This document shows positions 16,291 through 26,441 of a stretch of DNA of 64,000 bases, piece after piece. Source of the DNA: Bacillus sp. EB106-08-02-XG196 (GTDB lineage: Bacteria; Bacillota; Bacilli; Bacillales; Cytobacillaceae). Position numbers and translations under genes: made by a program. Below the pieces are notes generated by a model. It was not told the DNA's origin. It searched no databases and saw only the letters and a list, made by a program, of their open reading frames with translations. Within the stretch, counting starts at the first letter, position 1; each line of letters starts with the position of its first letter. The DNA lies in assembly GCF_013396335.1 (NCBI RefSeq), contig NZ_JABWSY010000001.1:1-64000 (forward strand), written 5' to 3'.

Positions 16291-17935
16291 TCATCCATAC
16301 ATCGCCATTTTTATAAACCATTTGCTCTGGATAGCGAAGGTCCATAACCTCATCCTGAATCTTTTGAGAAGGAGCCGGTGTCATAAGTGAAACTACGATG
16401 TTGGCAGTAAATGCAGCGATTGCACCGAAAACTCCTGCACCTGTATCAATGATTCCGAGGATCGTAAATCCGCCATACTTCGCTGCAAAAATGTATGACA
16501 AAGTTACGCCCAAACCAACCAGCAATCCAGCAATAACACCTTTTGAATTTGAACGTTTCCACCAAACACCAAGCACAAGTGCCGGGAAGAAGGTTCCAGT
16601 TGCAAGCGCAAATGCCCAGGCAACGATTTGTGTGATGGCTCCTGGAGGGTTAAGCGCGATAAGTCCCGCGAAAAGAGTCGCTAGGACGATTGACCAGCGT
16701 GCAACAGACAGGCGTTTTTTCTCGGTTGCATTTGGTTTTAAGACACGATAGTAAATGTCGTGGGCAAATGATGATGAAATAGCAATCATCAAACCGCCGG
16801 CAGTTGATAATGCAGCTGCCATTGCCCCTGCTGCCACTAAGCCGATTACAAACATACCAAGATTTGCAATTTCCGGTGTCGCCATAACAACAATATCATT
16901 AGAGATAATTAATTCACTCCACTGAAGGATTCCATCTCCATTTCCATCTGCTACCTGCAGCTTGCCTGTATCAACCCAAGTTTTTGTCCATGCAGGCAGT
17001 TCTGTTATTTTGCTGCCAGCAACCTTTGTCATCAGAATGAACCGGGAAAATGCAGAATAAGCGGGTGCCGACAGGTAAAGCAGCCCGATGAACAACAAAG
17101 CCCAAGCACCAGACCAGCGGGCAGCCTTCATTGTTGAAACTGTATAGAAACGGACAATTACATGCGGCAATCCTGCTGTACCAGCCATTAATGTAAACAT
17201 AAGTGCCAAGAATTGCCACTTTGTCCCATTTGTAAATGGTGCAAAATATTCAGAGATACCCAATTCACGATCGAGTTCCCCCATTTTACCAACAAGCTCA
17301 CCATAAGAAATCCAAGGCATTGGGTTTCCGGTAAGTTGGAGTGACATGAAAATAACTGGTATTAAGTAAGCAATAATTAAAATGATATACTGAGCTACCT
17401 GTGTCCAAGTAATTCCTTTCATACCGCCAAACGCTGCATAGAAGGCAATGAGAATAACCCCAATCATTGTTCCCACTTTAGCATCAATTTCAAATAAACG
17501 GCCAATTACCACTCCTGAGCCAGAAAGCTGTCCAATAGAATAAGTAAAGCTGATTATGATTGTACATATAGCTGCAATCACTCGGGCCGTATGGCTTTCA
17601 AAACGGTCACCGATAAAGTCTGGTACTGTATAGCGTCCATACTTTCGCAGCTGCGGTGCCAATAGGAATGTCAACAGCAAATATCCTCCCGTCCATCCCA
17701 TTATATACGCAAGACCATCATAGCCAAGAAGCATGATAGTTCCAGCCATACCAATGAATGAAGCGGCACTCATCCAATCTGCCCCAATTGCCATCCCATT
17801 AAAAATTGGCGGAACACCCCGGCCGGCAACATAGAAATCTGATGTTGCTTTTGCTTTGTTATAAATGGCAATACCAATATACAATGCAAATGTTGCTAAG
17901 ATAATAGATAATGAGACCAAAAATTGTATATCCAA
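16265..17935 (-). CDS. Sodium:solute (acetate-type) symporter with EF-hand-like loop
   Basis: This SSS-family transporter of about 556 residues has some 13 hydrophobic segments and the typical FYVAGRGVPP and GADWMSAASFIGMAG motifs. A DUF485 partner and a cre site fit the ActP-like acetate/carboxylate group. Between two membrane segments it carries DGNGDGILQWSE, which fits the 12-residue EF-hand loop (D1, N3, D5, I7-L8, E12). The ATG at 17941 abuts AAGGGGG with no spacing, so TTG 17935 (6 nt spacing, MDIQFLVS) is preferred. Confidence 0.88.
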   Translation of the reverse strand: MDIQFLVSLSIILATFALYIGIAIYNKAKATSDFYVAGRGVPPIFNGMAIGADWMSAASFIGMAGTIMLLGYDGLAYIMGWTGGYLLLTFLLAPQLRKYGRYTVPDFIGDRFESHTARVIAAICTIIISFTYSIGQLSGSGVVIGRLFEIDAKVGTMIGVILIAFYAAFGGMKGITWTQVAQYIILIIAYLIPVIFMSLQLTGNPMPWISYGELVGKMGELDRELGISEYFAPFTNGTKWQFLALMFTLMAGTAGLPHVIVRFYTVSTMKAARWSGAWALLFIGLLYLSAPAYSAFSRFILMTKVAGSKITELPAWTKTWVDTGKLQVADGNGDGILQWSELIISNDIVVMATPEIANLGMFVIGLVAAGAMAAALSTAGGLMIAISSSFAHDIYYRVLKPNATEKKRLSVARWSIVLATLFAGLIALNPPGAITQIVAWAFALATGTFFPALVLGVWWKRSNSKGVIAGLLVGLGVTLSYIFAAKYGGFTILGIIDTGAGVFGAIAAFTANIVVSLMTPAPSQKIQDEVMDLRYPEQMVYKNGDVWMNDDGPKSV

Positions 17936-18021
17936 TGTCATCCCCCTTTTTCAATTACAAATATTTTTTGTGAGCTCCTATCGCTAAGCTTACAGACAGC
18001 TTGAACAGCAGCTTGTCGGAA

Positions 18022-18324
18022 TTAATGATCAAGTACCTTTCCCGAACTGATCTGCTTATTTTTCTCCTCGTCAATCCCATATTTCCTATCAATGGAGTCA
18101 CCCAGCTTTGCATTGACAAACAGAAGGATAATAAAAGTTATTACTGCTCCCTGTGCTCCCATAAAGTAATGAAATGGAAAGCCGTTAATTGTAATTTCAC
18201 TCAAAGGCTCTGCCATAAGGACTACCCCAAATGAAACGATAAACCACACAATAAAATAAATAATCATATTCCGAGTTTTTTCCCGAAAATAGCTGTCTGC
18301 TATTTTCTTATCAATTTTCTTCAA
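18022..18324 (-). CDS. DUF485 membrane protein
   Basis: This is a protein of about 100 residues with two hydrophobic segments (MIIYFIVWFIVSFGVVLMA and GAQGAVITFIILLFVNAKL), the DUF485 pattern of the small protein encoded just upstream of ActP-type symporters. Start: TTG 18324 follows GGGGGTGGGG; the longer frame upstream of it is not supported by any ribosome site. It probably assists the symporter in the membrane. Confidence 0.82.
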   Translation of the reverse strand: MKKIDKKIADSYFREKTRNMIIYFIVWFIVSFGVVLMAEPLSEITINGFPFHYFMGAQGAVITFIILLFVNAKLGDSIDRKYGIDEEKNKQISSGKVLDH

Positions 18325-18472
18325 AACCCCACCCCCGATTAAATTGATTGAATTTCCATGAAATAAAATTGCTGGTAAATGGATTTTTCTCGGCACCACC
18401 CCTTTTTTTAGAAACTGCAGCATGACTGGCTGCTATTCTCACCGTGCCCATAATCGGGCTCGGGAAAAATCA

Positions 18473-18655
18473 TTATCTTAGACTGAAAATGAATTTGACT
18501 GTTTCTATAAATGGTGCTGGTACTAGGATGATTTGAATGAGGAAGTAGGCAAAGATGGATAGGATGGGTACAGCTAGAAAGAATGGCCTTTTCTTCTTTA
18601 GAGCAAGAAAAAGGCAGACACCTGTAATAATCAATAATGACAATAAAACAAGCAA
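18473..18655 (-). CDS. Small two-segment membrane protein (60 aa)
   Basis: This 60-residue protein is made almost wholly of two hydrophobic stretches separated by ALKKKRPF, as in small integral membrane proteins. TTG 18655 lies 7 nt after AAGGGGG, a strong ribosome site. It is first in the symporter operon, downstream of the cre site. The family is not recognised; position suggests an accessory subunit of the transporter. Confidence 0.65.
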   Translation of the reverse strand: MLVLLSLLIITGVCLFLALKKKRPFFLAVPILSIFAYFLIQIILVPAPFIETVKFIFSLR

Positions 18656-18674
18656 ATCGTTTCCCCCTTCATAA

Positions 18675-18688
18675 AGAAAGCGTTATCA
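18675..18688 (-). promoter_or_regulatory. Catabolite-responsive element (cre) of the symporter operon
   Basis: On the minus strand, TGATAACGCTTTCT matches the CcpA consensus TGWAARCGYTWWCW at 13 of 14 positions. It lies 20 bp upstream of the first gene of the symporter operon, where bound CcpA would repress in glucose. Acetate uptake genes are classic CcpA targets. Confidence 0.65.
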
Positions 18689-18857
18689 TTTTTTAGAGTT
18701 CTTTTGGCAAGTTAGTTTTTTAAGAAGTCTAACAAACTATCCTTCTGACTAGATTAAATTTTGGGAAAATTCCCACTTTATTATTATGTCTAAAAAATAT
18801 TCTTAGGTCAAGCACTACTAACAAAAATTAACAATTTTATATTGGGTTATACGCAAT

Positions 18858-18891
18858 ATAAAAGGAGCCATTTCATAAAGAAATCGCTCCG
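18858..18891 (-). terminator. Terminator of the STAND/BTAD regulator gene
   Basis: The stem GGAGCGATTTC/GAAATGGCTCC (one mismatch) has a short loop and is followed by TTTTAT on the minus strand. It lies 29 bp beyond the regulator stop. Confidence 0.85.
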
Positions 18892-18919
18892 TTCATTTTG
18901 TATGTTTAAATTCCTAGAG

Positions 18920-21900
18920 TTATCGTATTAGATTCCTATATTTTTCTGATTCGATAATCATGTCATGCATTTGATTTGTGGGTTCCAATGGAGAGACCCC
19001 AAGTTCTTCTTCCAAGACTGTCATACATTTTTGGTACCATTTCATTGCTAGTGGGCGATTGTTTTTTCGATAATAGCAATACATTAATAATCGATAGGCT
19101 TCCTCCCAAGTCCTATCCCTTTTAAGTATATTTTCACACCAATAAATCGCTTGTTCATATTCTTCTTTTCGGACCATAAACTGTGCCATTTTTTCTGCGC
19201 CCCGTAAAAAGTAAACCAGCATACTCTCCCTTTTACTTAAACACCAATCATCATATCGCCGTTCTGGCAAGTATTCTCCTAGATAAAGCCTCAAGCCCTT
19301 TTCTAAAAGGGGTATCACTTTTTCCTGGTATGTTTCACTCAAACCATTTTGAATCAGAGATTGAAATAGGGTTGTATCTAATTCAATTTTGGCATGTGGA
19401 TTTATTCCATAAAACATCCCTTCTCTTATAATGAAAAATGGAGCTGCCCTTGCCTTACGAGTTGGTTCAAGTACATGCTGGAGACTATTTAATGCAACTT
19501 TAAAGTCACGGTCGGCATGTTTTGTATCCTGATTAGGCCAAAGAATTTGGAGTATCTCCTCTTTGGAAATAAGTTCGTTTACTGTAATAAAGAGCTGAAA
19601 TAATTCCTTGCCTTTTTCACGCTGCCAATCTTTTTCCCCAACTTCCTTTTCCCCTAACCAAATTTTAAATTGCCCAAGTGTTTGAACTCTTATCGAATAT
19701 CCAGGATGTGAATCCAATGTCGTGATTCCCATTTCCTGAAGGATTTTTACGGCTAATGACTTTTGAATATCTCCTTTCGTGCATTCGATTAATAGTGGAA
19801 CAAACATTTGTAAATCCCTTGGACTGAAAACTGACACTTTATGAAAAAAGAACTCAAAATCATTTTTTTGAACCATATATAAGAACTTATCCATCGTTTC
19901 TCTAAACATGTCTTGATCTTTTTCTAAATAGTAAATATAGGCCAGCCAGAAACTAGATAACATCTGTCCAAAGGAATCCTCACACTGATAAAATAATTCT
20001 CTCGTTTTTTCTAAGCAGGAAAGACCTTTATTTAGTCTTTCATTATAAATACAGGTGATCCCCATACATAGGGTAATAAGTGCGGAAAGCCAGATATCTT
20101 GAACTTTTTCAGTCTCCTGTAAGGCCCTTTTCCCTGCCTCTAATGCCCGCTCATATTCTCCCCTTGTCCCATAAAGGATACAAAGTCCCATTAACGGTTC
20201 GGCTTTTCCTCTTTCTACATTCAGCCTGCTCATAATTTCTAATGCTGTATTGTAGCATTGTTCTGCCAAATCCGAATCATATTTATTGAGAATTTGCACG
20301 GCATGCCCCATCCGAATCCAGCCGCATGCTTCCACAAAAGGTGCTTTTAAACTAATACCTTGTTGTATGCCTGCCTGTGCTAATTCTTTGGCCATTAATC
20401 CTTCTCCTGTAAATGATTCTATTAATGATAAAAGTAAATCTGTTTCTCTATGGGATTTGGGAAGTTCTATCCCATTTTTATTTGATAATTCTTCTTTTTG
20501 GTGGAGAAGGAATCTTTTTGCTGCTTCAAAACGACCTGTTCTTAAATACAATCTTGCTTCAATATTTCCATCCAATATTGATGGGCTGTACGTTTTTGCC
20601 TTTTGCAGCCATTTTTCAGCGTTTGTTGATTTTCCAGAGTTTAAAAGATTTTCAGAGAGCAAGTAATATAACTTTGCCTTTTCCGCTTCTGAACTTATGC
20701 TTTTCTCTCTCGCTTCAATAGCTTCATATAATAGCTTCTCAGCTTGATGAGGCTGGATGGTGTCTAAATAAATCTTCGCTTTTCCTTCTAACGCCTTGCT
20801 CATCCCGAGAAAGTCGTGTCTCTTCTCAGCCTCGTTATAGGTTTTATCATAACATTCCTCGGCCTCGTGAAATTGAGAGCGATATCGGTGGACCTCTGCT
20901 TTTAGGAACCAGAGAAGATAATACGTATCTAACTCAAGCACAGGAATCAATGTCAATTGATCAGACAGGCTTTTTAGCTTCCCAGCTTCAAGCATTTTAA
21001 TCCCATTTTCTTGTAAGATTGATGCCATTGCTTTGTAATGATTAATTTTTTTATAGTGATAGAGTGCCTCTTCCCACATCAGTCTTTTTTCATAAAATCG
21101 TGCACATTTTTCATGAAGTTTAGTGAAGGTAGTCGGGTTATTCTTTAAGAAGGCATTTTCTAAAAACTCTTTAAAAAGTGCATGGTAGCGATAATGTTTT
21201 AATCCAATCTTTTGAATGAACAAATTTCTCTCTTTTAATTGCTCGAGCATGGTAGAAGCACCTTGAATTCCAATGACTTCATCACAAAGTTCTTCTTCAA
21301 GAATATCTAAGATTGATGTTTGTTCCAAAAATTGCTGAATCATTGGAGGCTGTTTTGAAAAGACTTCCATAACTAAGTAGTCAAATAGATCTTGAAGTGA
21401 GAAGGAGGAATGTTCTAAAAGGGTTGAAATATCTCCAGTAAGTGGAATCTGTTGTGCAATCATACACAATGCAATAATCCAGCCTTCTGTTAGCTGATAA
21501 ATACTTTCTAAATGAGCGGGCTCTATTTCTAGTCCATAGAGGTCGATTAATAACAATTCCATTTCTTCAATGGTTAGCACTAAATCTTCCCGGATAATTT
21601 CTAATAGCTGCCCGTTTACCTTCATTTTCGTTAAATACTTCCAGCCCGGCCGGCTGCGGCTTGAGATAACCATGTGTAAATTAGAGGGAATATGCTCCAG
21701 TAATTTCTCAATCCAACTATTGATCGTGTAGGAATGTTCAATTTGATGATAGTCGTCCAAAATTAGTGTGATATCGGAATTAGCTTCAAGAACTTCATTA
21801 ATAAATAAGGAGCATAAATAACTTAAATCTTCTTCTCTTATGTAGCGGTCCATTGTTTCGATATACTTCTCAATATCCTGCCCGAAGTCAGGAATATATC

Positions 21901-22162
21901 CTCTTATTGAATGGATGATATAGGAAAGGAACGGAAGGATGTCGTCATCCATTGATGAGATGGAGTACCAGCAGCCTGGGATATTTTCATCCCTCATAAA
22001 TAAAGCAAGAGCCGTACTTTTTCCAAAACCAGCCCCTGAATGAATAATGGTCAAAGGATATTCTGGAATTTTCTTCATTTTTCTCGTAAGCTTAGCTCTT
22101 CTAATAAATTCATCTTTGACAACCGGAATTCTCAGTTTTGTTTGAATGATTGGCAGCTTCAT
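18920..22162 (-). CDS. Large STAND-NTPase transcriptional regulator with C-terminal BTAD
   Basis: This 1080-residue protein is built as follows: an N-terminal MalT-like STAND NTPase (Walker A GAGFGKST near 44-51, Walker B LILDDYH), a central array of TPR-like helical repeats (about 350-780), then a winged-helix and a bacterial transcriptional activation (BTAD) domain (about 820-1075, starting SIRVQTLGQFKIWLGEKEV). Such proteins switch on genes when a ligand binds the repeat/NTPase part. ATG 22162 has AAAGGAGG. It lies immediately upstream of the symporter operon on the same strand but has its own terminator; it may regulate that operon. Confidence 0.85.
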   Translation of the reverse strand: MKLPIIQTKLRIPVVKDEFIRRAKLTRKMKKIPEYPLTIIHSGAGFGKSTALALFMRDENIPGCWYSISSMDDDILPFLSYIIHSIRGYIPDFGQDIEKYIETMDRYIREEDLSYLCSLFINEVLEANSDITLILDDYHQIEHSYTINSWIEKLLEHIPSNLHMVISSRSRPGWKYLTKMKVNGQLLEIIREDLVLTIEEMELLLIDLYGLEIEPAHLESIYQLTEGWIIALCMIAQQIPLTGDISTLLEHSSFSLQDLFDYLVMEVFSKQPPMIQQFLEQTSILDILEEELCDEVIGIQGASTMLEQLKERNLFIQKIGLKHYRYHALFKEFLENAFLKNNPTTFTKLHEKCARFYEKRLMWEEALYHYKKINHYKAMASILQENGIKMLEAGKLKSLSDQLTLIPVLELDTYYLLWFLKAEVHRYRSQFHEAEECYDKTYNEAEKRHDFLGMSKALEGKAKIYLDTIQPHQAEKLLYEAIEAREKSISSEAEKAKLYYLLSENLLNSGKSTNAEKWLQKAKTYSPSILDGNIEARLYLRTGRFEAAKRFLLHQKEELSNKNGIELPKSHRETDLLLSLIESFTGEGLMAKELAQAGIQQGISLKAPFVEACGWIRMGHAVQILNKYDSDLAEQCYNTALEIMSRLNVERGKAEPLMGLCILYGTRGEYERALEAGKRALQETEKVQDIWLSALITLCMGITCIYNERLNKGLSCLEKTRELFYQCEDSFGQMLSSFWLAYIYYLEKDQDMFRETMDKFLYMVQKNDFEFFFHKVSVFSPRDLQMFVPLLIECTKGDIQKSLAVKILQEMGITTLDSHPGYSIRVQTLGQFKIWLGEKEVGEKDWQREKGKELFQLFITVNELISKEEILQILWPNQDTKHADRDFKVALNSLQHVLEPTRKARAAPFFIIREGMFYGINPHAKIELDTTLFQSLIQNGLSETYQEKVIPLLEKGLRLYLGEYLPERRYDDWCLSKRESMLVYFLRGAEKMAQFMVRKEEYEQAIYWCENILKRDRTWEEAYRLLMYCYYRKNNRPLAMKWYQKCMTVLEEELGVSPLEPTNQMHDMIIESEKYRNLIR

Positions 22163-22299
22163 TTATTTATCCTCCTTTCTAATTTTTTCAATTTTTACAC
22201 TATTTTATCATACTATTCATCATAATTCATTTTTCTTGTCATGCCGACGTCAACAAACTGATTAATTCCCCGTTCACAATAAAAACTTGCACAACAAAG

Positions 22300-22324
22300 A
22301 AAAAAGGACCGAATATTTCGGCCC
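22300..22324 (-). terminator. Terminator of hom-thrC-thrB
   Basis: The stem GGGCCGAA/TTCGGTCC closes a 3-nt loop and is followed by TTTTTTC on the minus strand. It begins at the thrB stop codon. Confidence 0.88.
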
Positions 22325-23247
22325 TAATTCACGATACAATTATTAAGTTGGGATACGTTGCTTCCTGTAAAGTCAATGCTTAGCACTTTAGCTGCCATAT
22401 CAGGAAAGGCTGTTTTTAAAGACTTCTCAAGTAATTTACCCTTTCCCTCTTCACAAAAACATAAAACTGTCGGGCCCGCTCCACTTAAGGCCACACCGAA
22501 TGCCCCTTCAGATTTTGCGAAATTTGCAACATCATCATAAAATGGGATCAGCGGCTTCCGATAAGGCTGGTGAAAAATATCCTTTTCCATCATCTTTCCG
22601 GCCAATTCCCAATTCTGACTAAGTAGTGCTCCCACTAATACATTTGCGATTGAAGAAGCACGAATACTGTCTTGGTAGGAAAACTCTATTGGCAAAACAC
22701 CGCGAGAATCCTTAGTCAACAAGCTTTCTTTCGGGATGACTGCAACCATTTCAAAAGATATATCAGAAATAGATACAATATCGACCTCTCCTTGTTGATA
22801 ACTGCCGATTACTAGTCCCCCATAAAGAGAGGCACCAACATTATCTGGATGGCCTTCTACTTCAGTTGCTAGTAATAGCTTTTCTTTTTTTGTCAGCCCT
22901 AAATCTCCAACGTAATCAGCAAGTTCAATTCCTGCAATAATCGCCGATGCACTTGAACCAAGTCCACGAGCCAATGGAATGTCACTTTCAACCTTGATTT
23001 TACAAGGATGCAGCTCCTTACCATATTTAGCTGCCGTTTGAATGGCAATTTGACAGATATAATGCTTTTCGTCTGTTGGGAAATCCTTCAATTCATCTGA
23101 AGTTGAATAACATTCCCACTTCTCATTTCTCTCTACTTCTAAGCGTAAATATAAATTAACGGCAACTCCCATTGAATCAAAGCCTGGTCCAAGGTTTGCA
23201 GAACTCGCTGGTATTTTGATAACAAACCTTCCAGCATTTAGAGTCAT
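22324..23247 (-). CDS. thrB: Homoserine kinase
   Basis: This 307-residue GHMP-family kinase has the N-terminal [15 protein letters not shown] motif, the ATP-binding [11 protein letters not shown] glycine-rich loop and the C-terminal [13 protein letters not shown] motif. It phosphorylates L-homoserine, giving the substrate of threonine synthase. Its start overlaps the thrC stop by 4 nt. Length matches the Bacillus enzyme (about 309 aa). Confidence 0.96.
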   Translation of the reverse strand: MTLNAGRFVIKIPASSANLGPGFDSMGVAVNLYLRLEVERNEKWECYSTSDELKDFPTDEKHYICQIAIQTAAKYGKELHPCKIKVESDIPLARGLGSSASAIIAGIELADYVGDLGLTKKEKLLLATEVEGHPDNVGASLYGGLVIGSYQQGEVDIVSISDISFEMVAVIPKESLLTKDSRGVLPIEFSYQDSIRASSIANVLVGALLSQNWELAGKMMEKDIFHQPYRKPLIPFYDDVANFAKSEGAFGVALSGAGPTVLCFCEEGKGKLLEKSLKTAFPDMAAKVLSIDFTGSNVSQLNNCIVN

Positions 23248-24305
23248 TGGTGGACAACTCCCCTAATGTGTTCTGTCACAGCTTTCTCATCATTTGGCAA
23301 TTTCTTTACATCCACAAAGCTGCTTTGAATAGCCGTATCCGGATCTTTTAAACCATTTCCAGTAAGCACAGCGACGATTTTAGATCCCTTTTCAATTTTG
23401 CCTTTTTGGAGGGACTTCATCACACCAGCGATTGACGCACATGAAGCTGGTTCAGCGAAGATTCCTTCAGAGGCGGCGATTTTCTTATACGCAGCTACAA
23501 TTTCATCATCACTTACTTCATCAAATAGACCTTTGGATTCTTCAACTGCGGCAACAGCTAAGTTCCAGCTTGCGGGATTTCCAATTCGAATCGCTGTTGC
23601 AATCGTTTCTGGATTTTCAAATACACGATTATGAACAAGTGCTGCTGCTCCTGCTGCTTCAAAACCATACATTCTAGGCAGTCCTGTTCCCTTACGGTTT
23701 GCGTATTCTTTAAACCCTTTCCAATATGCACTAATGTTACCCGCGTTTCCAACTGGTATCGCTAAAATGTCTGGAGCTGCCCCTAATTGATCACATACTT
23801 CAAAGGCTGCTGTTTTTTGTCCCTCTAAACGATATGGATTAACCGAATTAACAAGTGCAATCGGTTCTTCTTCACTAATATTGCGGACCATCTTTAGTGC
23901 TTGGTCAAAATTCCCCTCAATGGAGATAATTTCTGCTCCGTACATCATTGCTTGAGCAAGCTTCCCTAAGGCAATTTTTCCTTCAGGAATAACAATAATA
24001 CAACGGATTCCAGCACGGGCAGCATAAGCTGCAGCCGCTGCGGAAGTATTCCCCGTTGAGGCACAGATAATCGTTTTACTGCCAGACTCTATCGCCTTTG
24101 CAACTGCCATTACCATCCCGCGGTCCTTAAAAGAACCTGTCGGATTTGCGCCTTCAAGTTTAACGTATAGCTCTACATCCAGTTCCTTTGAAAGCCGTTC
24201 AAGCTTTACTAACGGGGTATTTCCTTCATTCAAGGTTAACATAGGTGTTTCATTAGTTACTGGTAAAAATTCTTTATATGCTTCAATTAATCCCGGCCAT
24301 CTCAT
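23244..24305 (-). CDS. thrC: Threonine synthase
   Basis: This 353-residue PLP enzyme of fold type II has the PLP lysine in GSFKDRGM, the phosphate-binding PVGNAGN loop and the [14 protein letters not shown] segment. It converts O-phosphohomoserine to threonine. It overlaps hom and thrB by 4 nt each, so the three genes are translationally coupled. Confidence 0.96.
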   Translation of the reverse strand: MRWPGLIEAYKEFLPVTNETPMLTLNEGNTPLVKLERLSKELDVELYVKLEGANPTGSFKDRGMVMAVAKAIESGSKTIICASTGNTSAAAAAYAARAGIRCIIVIPEGKIALGKLAQAMMYGAEIISIEGNFDQALKMVRNISEEEPIALVNSVNPYRLEGQKTAAFEVCDQLGAAPDILAIPVGNAGNISAYWKGFKEYANRKGTGLPRMYGFEAAGAAALVHNRVFENPETIATAIRIGNPASWNLAVAAVEESKGLFDEVSDDEIVAAYKKIAASEGIFAEPASCASIAGVMKSLQKGKIEKGSKIVAVLTGNGLKDPDTAIQSSFVDVKKLPNDEKAVTEHIRGVVHQ

Positions 24306-25597
24306 AATGATTTCCTCACCACTCTATATGCACTTTTTATTTCTTTCACCGCTGGTAAATCATTTAATTCGTGAAGAATAGCATCGTAATTTGTCAGTGA
24401 AGCCCGGTGTGTAACTAAGACAATTTCGGATGTTTCATTCTTTTTAACAGGAAGCTGTAATATTTTTTCAAAGCTGACACCATACTTTGCAAAGATGGAA
24501 GTAAGTTCTGCAAATACTCCGACCTCATCTTGTACATGAATTCGTAAGAAGTATTTAGAATACTTTTCATTATCATCCTTTAAGCGCTTTGGATATTGTG
24601 GTGTTACCGCACTTCGGCCATTAACACCAAGTCGTAAATTTTTCATAACCCCAACTAAATCTGAAACAACTGCTGTTGCCGTTGGCAGGCTGCCAGCACC
24701 TGGTCCATAAAACATTGTCTCACCAACAGCTTCACCATATACATAAACAGCGTTATATTCATTTTGAACGGAAGCCAGTGGATGGTTGTCAGACAAGAAT
24801 GTCGGCTGGACACTTACCTCTACTTTTTCCCCTTCACGGTGGGCATATCCTAATAACTTCATCGTATAGCCTAACTGTTTTCCATAACGTAAGTCTTCTT
24901 CTGTAATTTTCGAAATTCCACTTACCTTTACATCGTCAAGGTCAATATGCATCGAAAAGCCTAAAGTAGCTAATATTGTCATTTTCCTGGCTGCATCCAG
25001 TCCCTCTACATCTGAAGTAGGGTCCGCTTCGGCAAATCCAAGCTCTTGCGCTTCTTTAAGGACATCCTCATAAGCTAAACCTTCTTGGCTCATTTTTGTT
25101 AAAATAAAATTAGTGGTTCCATTTACAATCCCCATCATTTGGGTTATGCGATCAGAAGCAAGGCCATCAACTAAGCCTCTTAGAATAGGAATGCCTCCTG
25201 CAACACTTGCTTCATAGAATAAGTCACATCCATTTTCAGAAGCAACAGATAACAATTCTGATCCATGAAGCGCCATTAAATCCTTGTTTGCCGTCACTAC
25301 ATGTTTTCCTTGACGGAGGGCACTAAGCAAATATTCCTTTGTTTCTTTAACCCCGCCCATCACTTCAATGACAACATTTATATCGGGATCATGCAGGATA
25401 TCAGATGGGGATGACGTTAACAAAACTGGATCCACATCAACTGGTCTTGTTTTATGTATATCTTGGACCAGGATTTTCTTTACGACAACAGGACAGCCCA
25501 CCTGATGCATTAATTTATCTTGATGATTTTTAATAATTTTCACAACACCTGAACCGACTGTTCCTAAACCGAGTAACCCAATTTTAATTGCTTCCAT
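24302..25597 (-). CDS. hom: Homoserine dehydrogenase
   Basis: This enzyme of about 431 residues has an N-terminal Rossmann motif [12 protein letters not shown], the catalytic-domain signature [19 protein letters not shown] and a C-terminal ACT domain (from about 350, [16 protein letters not shown]) that senses threonine. It reduces aspartate semialdehyde to homoserine. ATG 25597 lies 6 nt after GGGAGGG; the longer frame has no site. First gene of the threonine operon. Confidence 0.96.
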   Translation of the reverse strand: MEAIKIGLLGLGTVGSGVVKIIKNHQDKLMHQVGCPVVVKKILVQDIHKTRPVDVDPVLLTSSPSDILHDPDINVVIEVMGGVKETKEYLLSALRQGKHVVTANKDLMALHGSELLSVASENGCDLFYEASVAGGIPILRGLVDGLASDRITQMMGIVNGTTNFILTKMSQEGLAYEDVLKEAQELGFAEADPTSDVEGLDAARKMTILATLGFSMHIDLDDVKVSGISKITEEDLRYGKQLGYTMKLLGYAHREGEKVEVSVQPTFLSDNHPLASVQNEYNAVYVYGEAVGETMFYGPGAGSLPTATAVVSDLVGVMKNLRLGVNGRSAVTPQYPKRLKDDNEKYSKYFLRIHVQDEVGVFAELTSIFAKYGVSFEKILQLPVKKNETSEIVLVTHRASLTNYDAILHELNDLPAVKEIKSAYRVVRKSL

Positions 25598-25653
25598 ATT
25601 AATCCCTCCCACACTGTCTACCACATGCGTACAATTGTATTTATATAGTAGAC

Positions 25654-25682
25654 ATTATATGATTCTCTCAATACAATTACAA
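25654..25682 (-). promoter_or_regulatory. Sigma-A promoter of hom-thrC-thrB
   Basis: On the minus strand there is a -35 TTGTAA (25682-25677), a 17-nt spacer and a perfect -10 TATAAT (25659-25654), 57 bp upstream of the hom start. No attenuator-like structure is visible between it and the gene. Confidence 0.65.
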
Positions 25683-25861
25683 TAGACTAATTTTTTTAAA
25701 AATTCAATGTAATCGCTTACCACCGCACCAACATTGGTTTGCATCTTTTAAAAAAATTTTTAAATTTGAATACTCAAAAAATTATTCATTTTATCTCTTT
25801 ACAATAGTAAAGGTATCGATGTAGAATATTCTTTAAATTCAGGTAAATATTAAAAAATGTA

Positions 25862-26100
25862 TTGATGAAGACGGCAGTAAGAAAATGCTTAAGAGAGCCG
25901 GTGGCTGCTGTGAACCGGTGCAATTTCTTAATCCTGCCCAGCCCTTCTGAACTGGCAGACTGAAAGTTTTAGTAGGAATGCCCGGGAAAACCCGTTAACA
26001 TGTTGAGGCTGCACTGTTTCCAGCAGCAAAAGAGGGTGGCACCACGTTGATCACGTCCCTCATAACAAGACAAATCTGTCTGTTATGGGGGATTTTTTTT
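25862..26100 (+). promoter_or_regulatory. T-box leader (probable tRNA-Ser) of serA
   Basis: The hallmarks appear in order. There is a K-turn ATGA with a matching CTGA (25965-25973 region), a stem I loop-E AGTA near 25875, and the AG-bulge AGAGAGCCGGTGG. A stem III follows in the GTAGG..CCCGTTA region. The invariant T-box AGGGTGGCACCACG lies at 26033-26046. Last is a terminator with stem CCCTCATAACA/TGTTATGGGGG and eight T's. The UGGC bulge pairs with a GCCA tRNA end, as in tRNA-Ser (discriminator G). TCC at 25932-25934 is a possible specifier, but its register is uncertain. Uncharged tRNA would permit read-through to serA. Confidence 0.88.
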
Positions 26101-26104
26101 ATTT

Positions 26105-26400
26105 TAAAGCGGAAGCGCCTTCGGAACAAGCACAGCTTGTTCCTGCGATGATTAATCGCAGGAGCCTTCCTTGGTGCACAGGGGCGACAGGCATAAGACG
26201 AGCCGGCGGGAAGGTTGTTCTTTAACCTTTCTGACGGATTGAATGAAATGTGGAGGCGACTGCTCTGGGACGAAGGCATAAGACGAACTCTGCAAGAAGG
26301 CGCTTTTTGCCTTCTTCAGGGGGCGGCTTATGACTCGAGTCCCAAGGAGCCGGAACTAGACACGCTTATGACCCCGAGCCCCTAGGCGCTGGAGCTAGAT
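26105..26400. repeat. Composite Bacillus-type intergenic repeat
   Basis: This roughly 295-bp GC-richer element starts AAAGCGGAAGCGCC and ends GGCGCTGGAGCTAGAT. It is modular: GCATAAGACGA followed by a hairpin occurs twice (hairpins AAGGTT..AACCTT and AAGAAGGC..GCCTTCTT), and the tail GCTTATGAC...CTAGACAC is nearly repeated in tandem (about 38 bp). It has no coding capacity. A deleted copy is at 13608-13639. It sits between the T-box terminator and serA, so it is transcribed in the serA mRNA. Confidence 0.75.
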
Positions 26401-26441
26401 AATTTAATCTTATATTTAAAAACGGAGAGGATGAGGAAAGA

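Noticed and set aside
26105..26400. Insertion sequence or gene within the repeat before serA
   Set aside because: No transposase or convincing coding frame; the 94-codon minus-strand frame is low-complexity and follows the hairpin modules.
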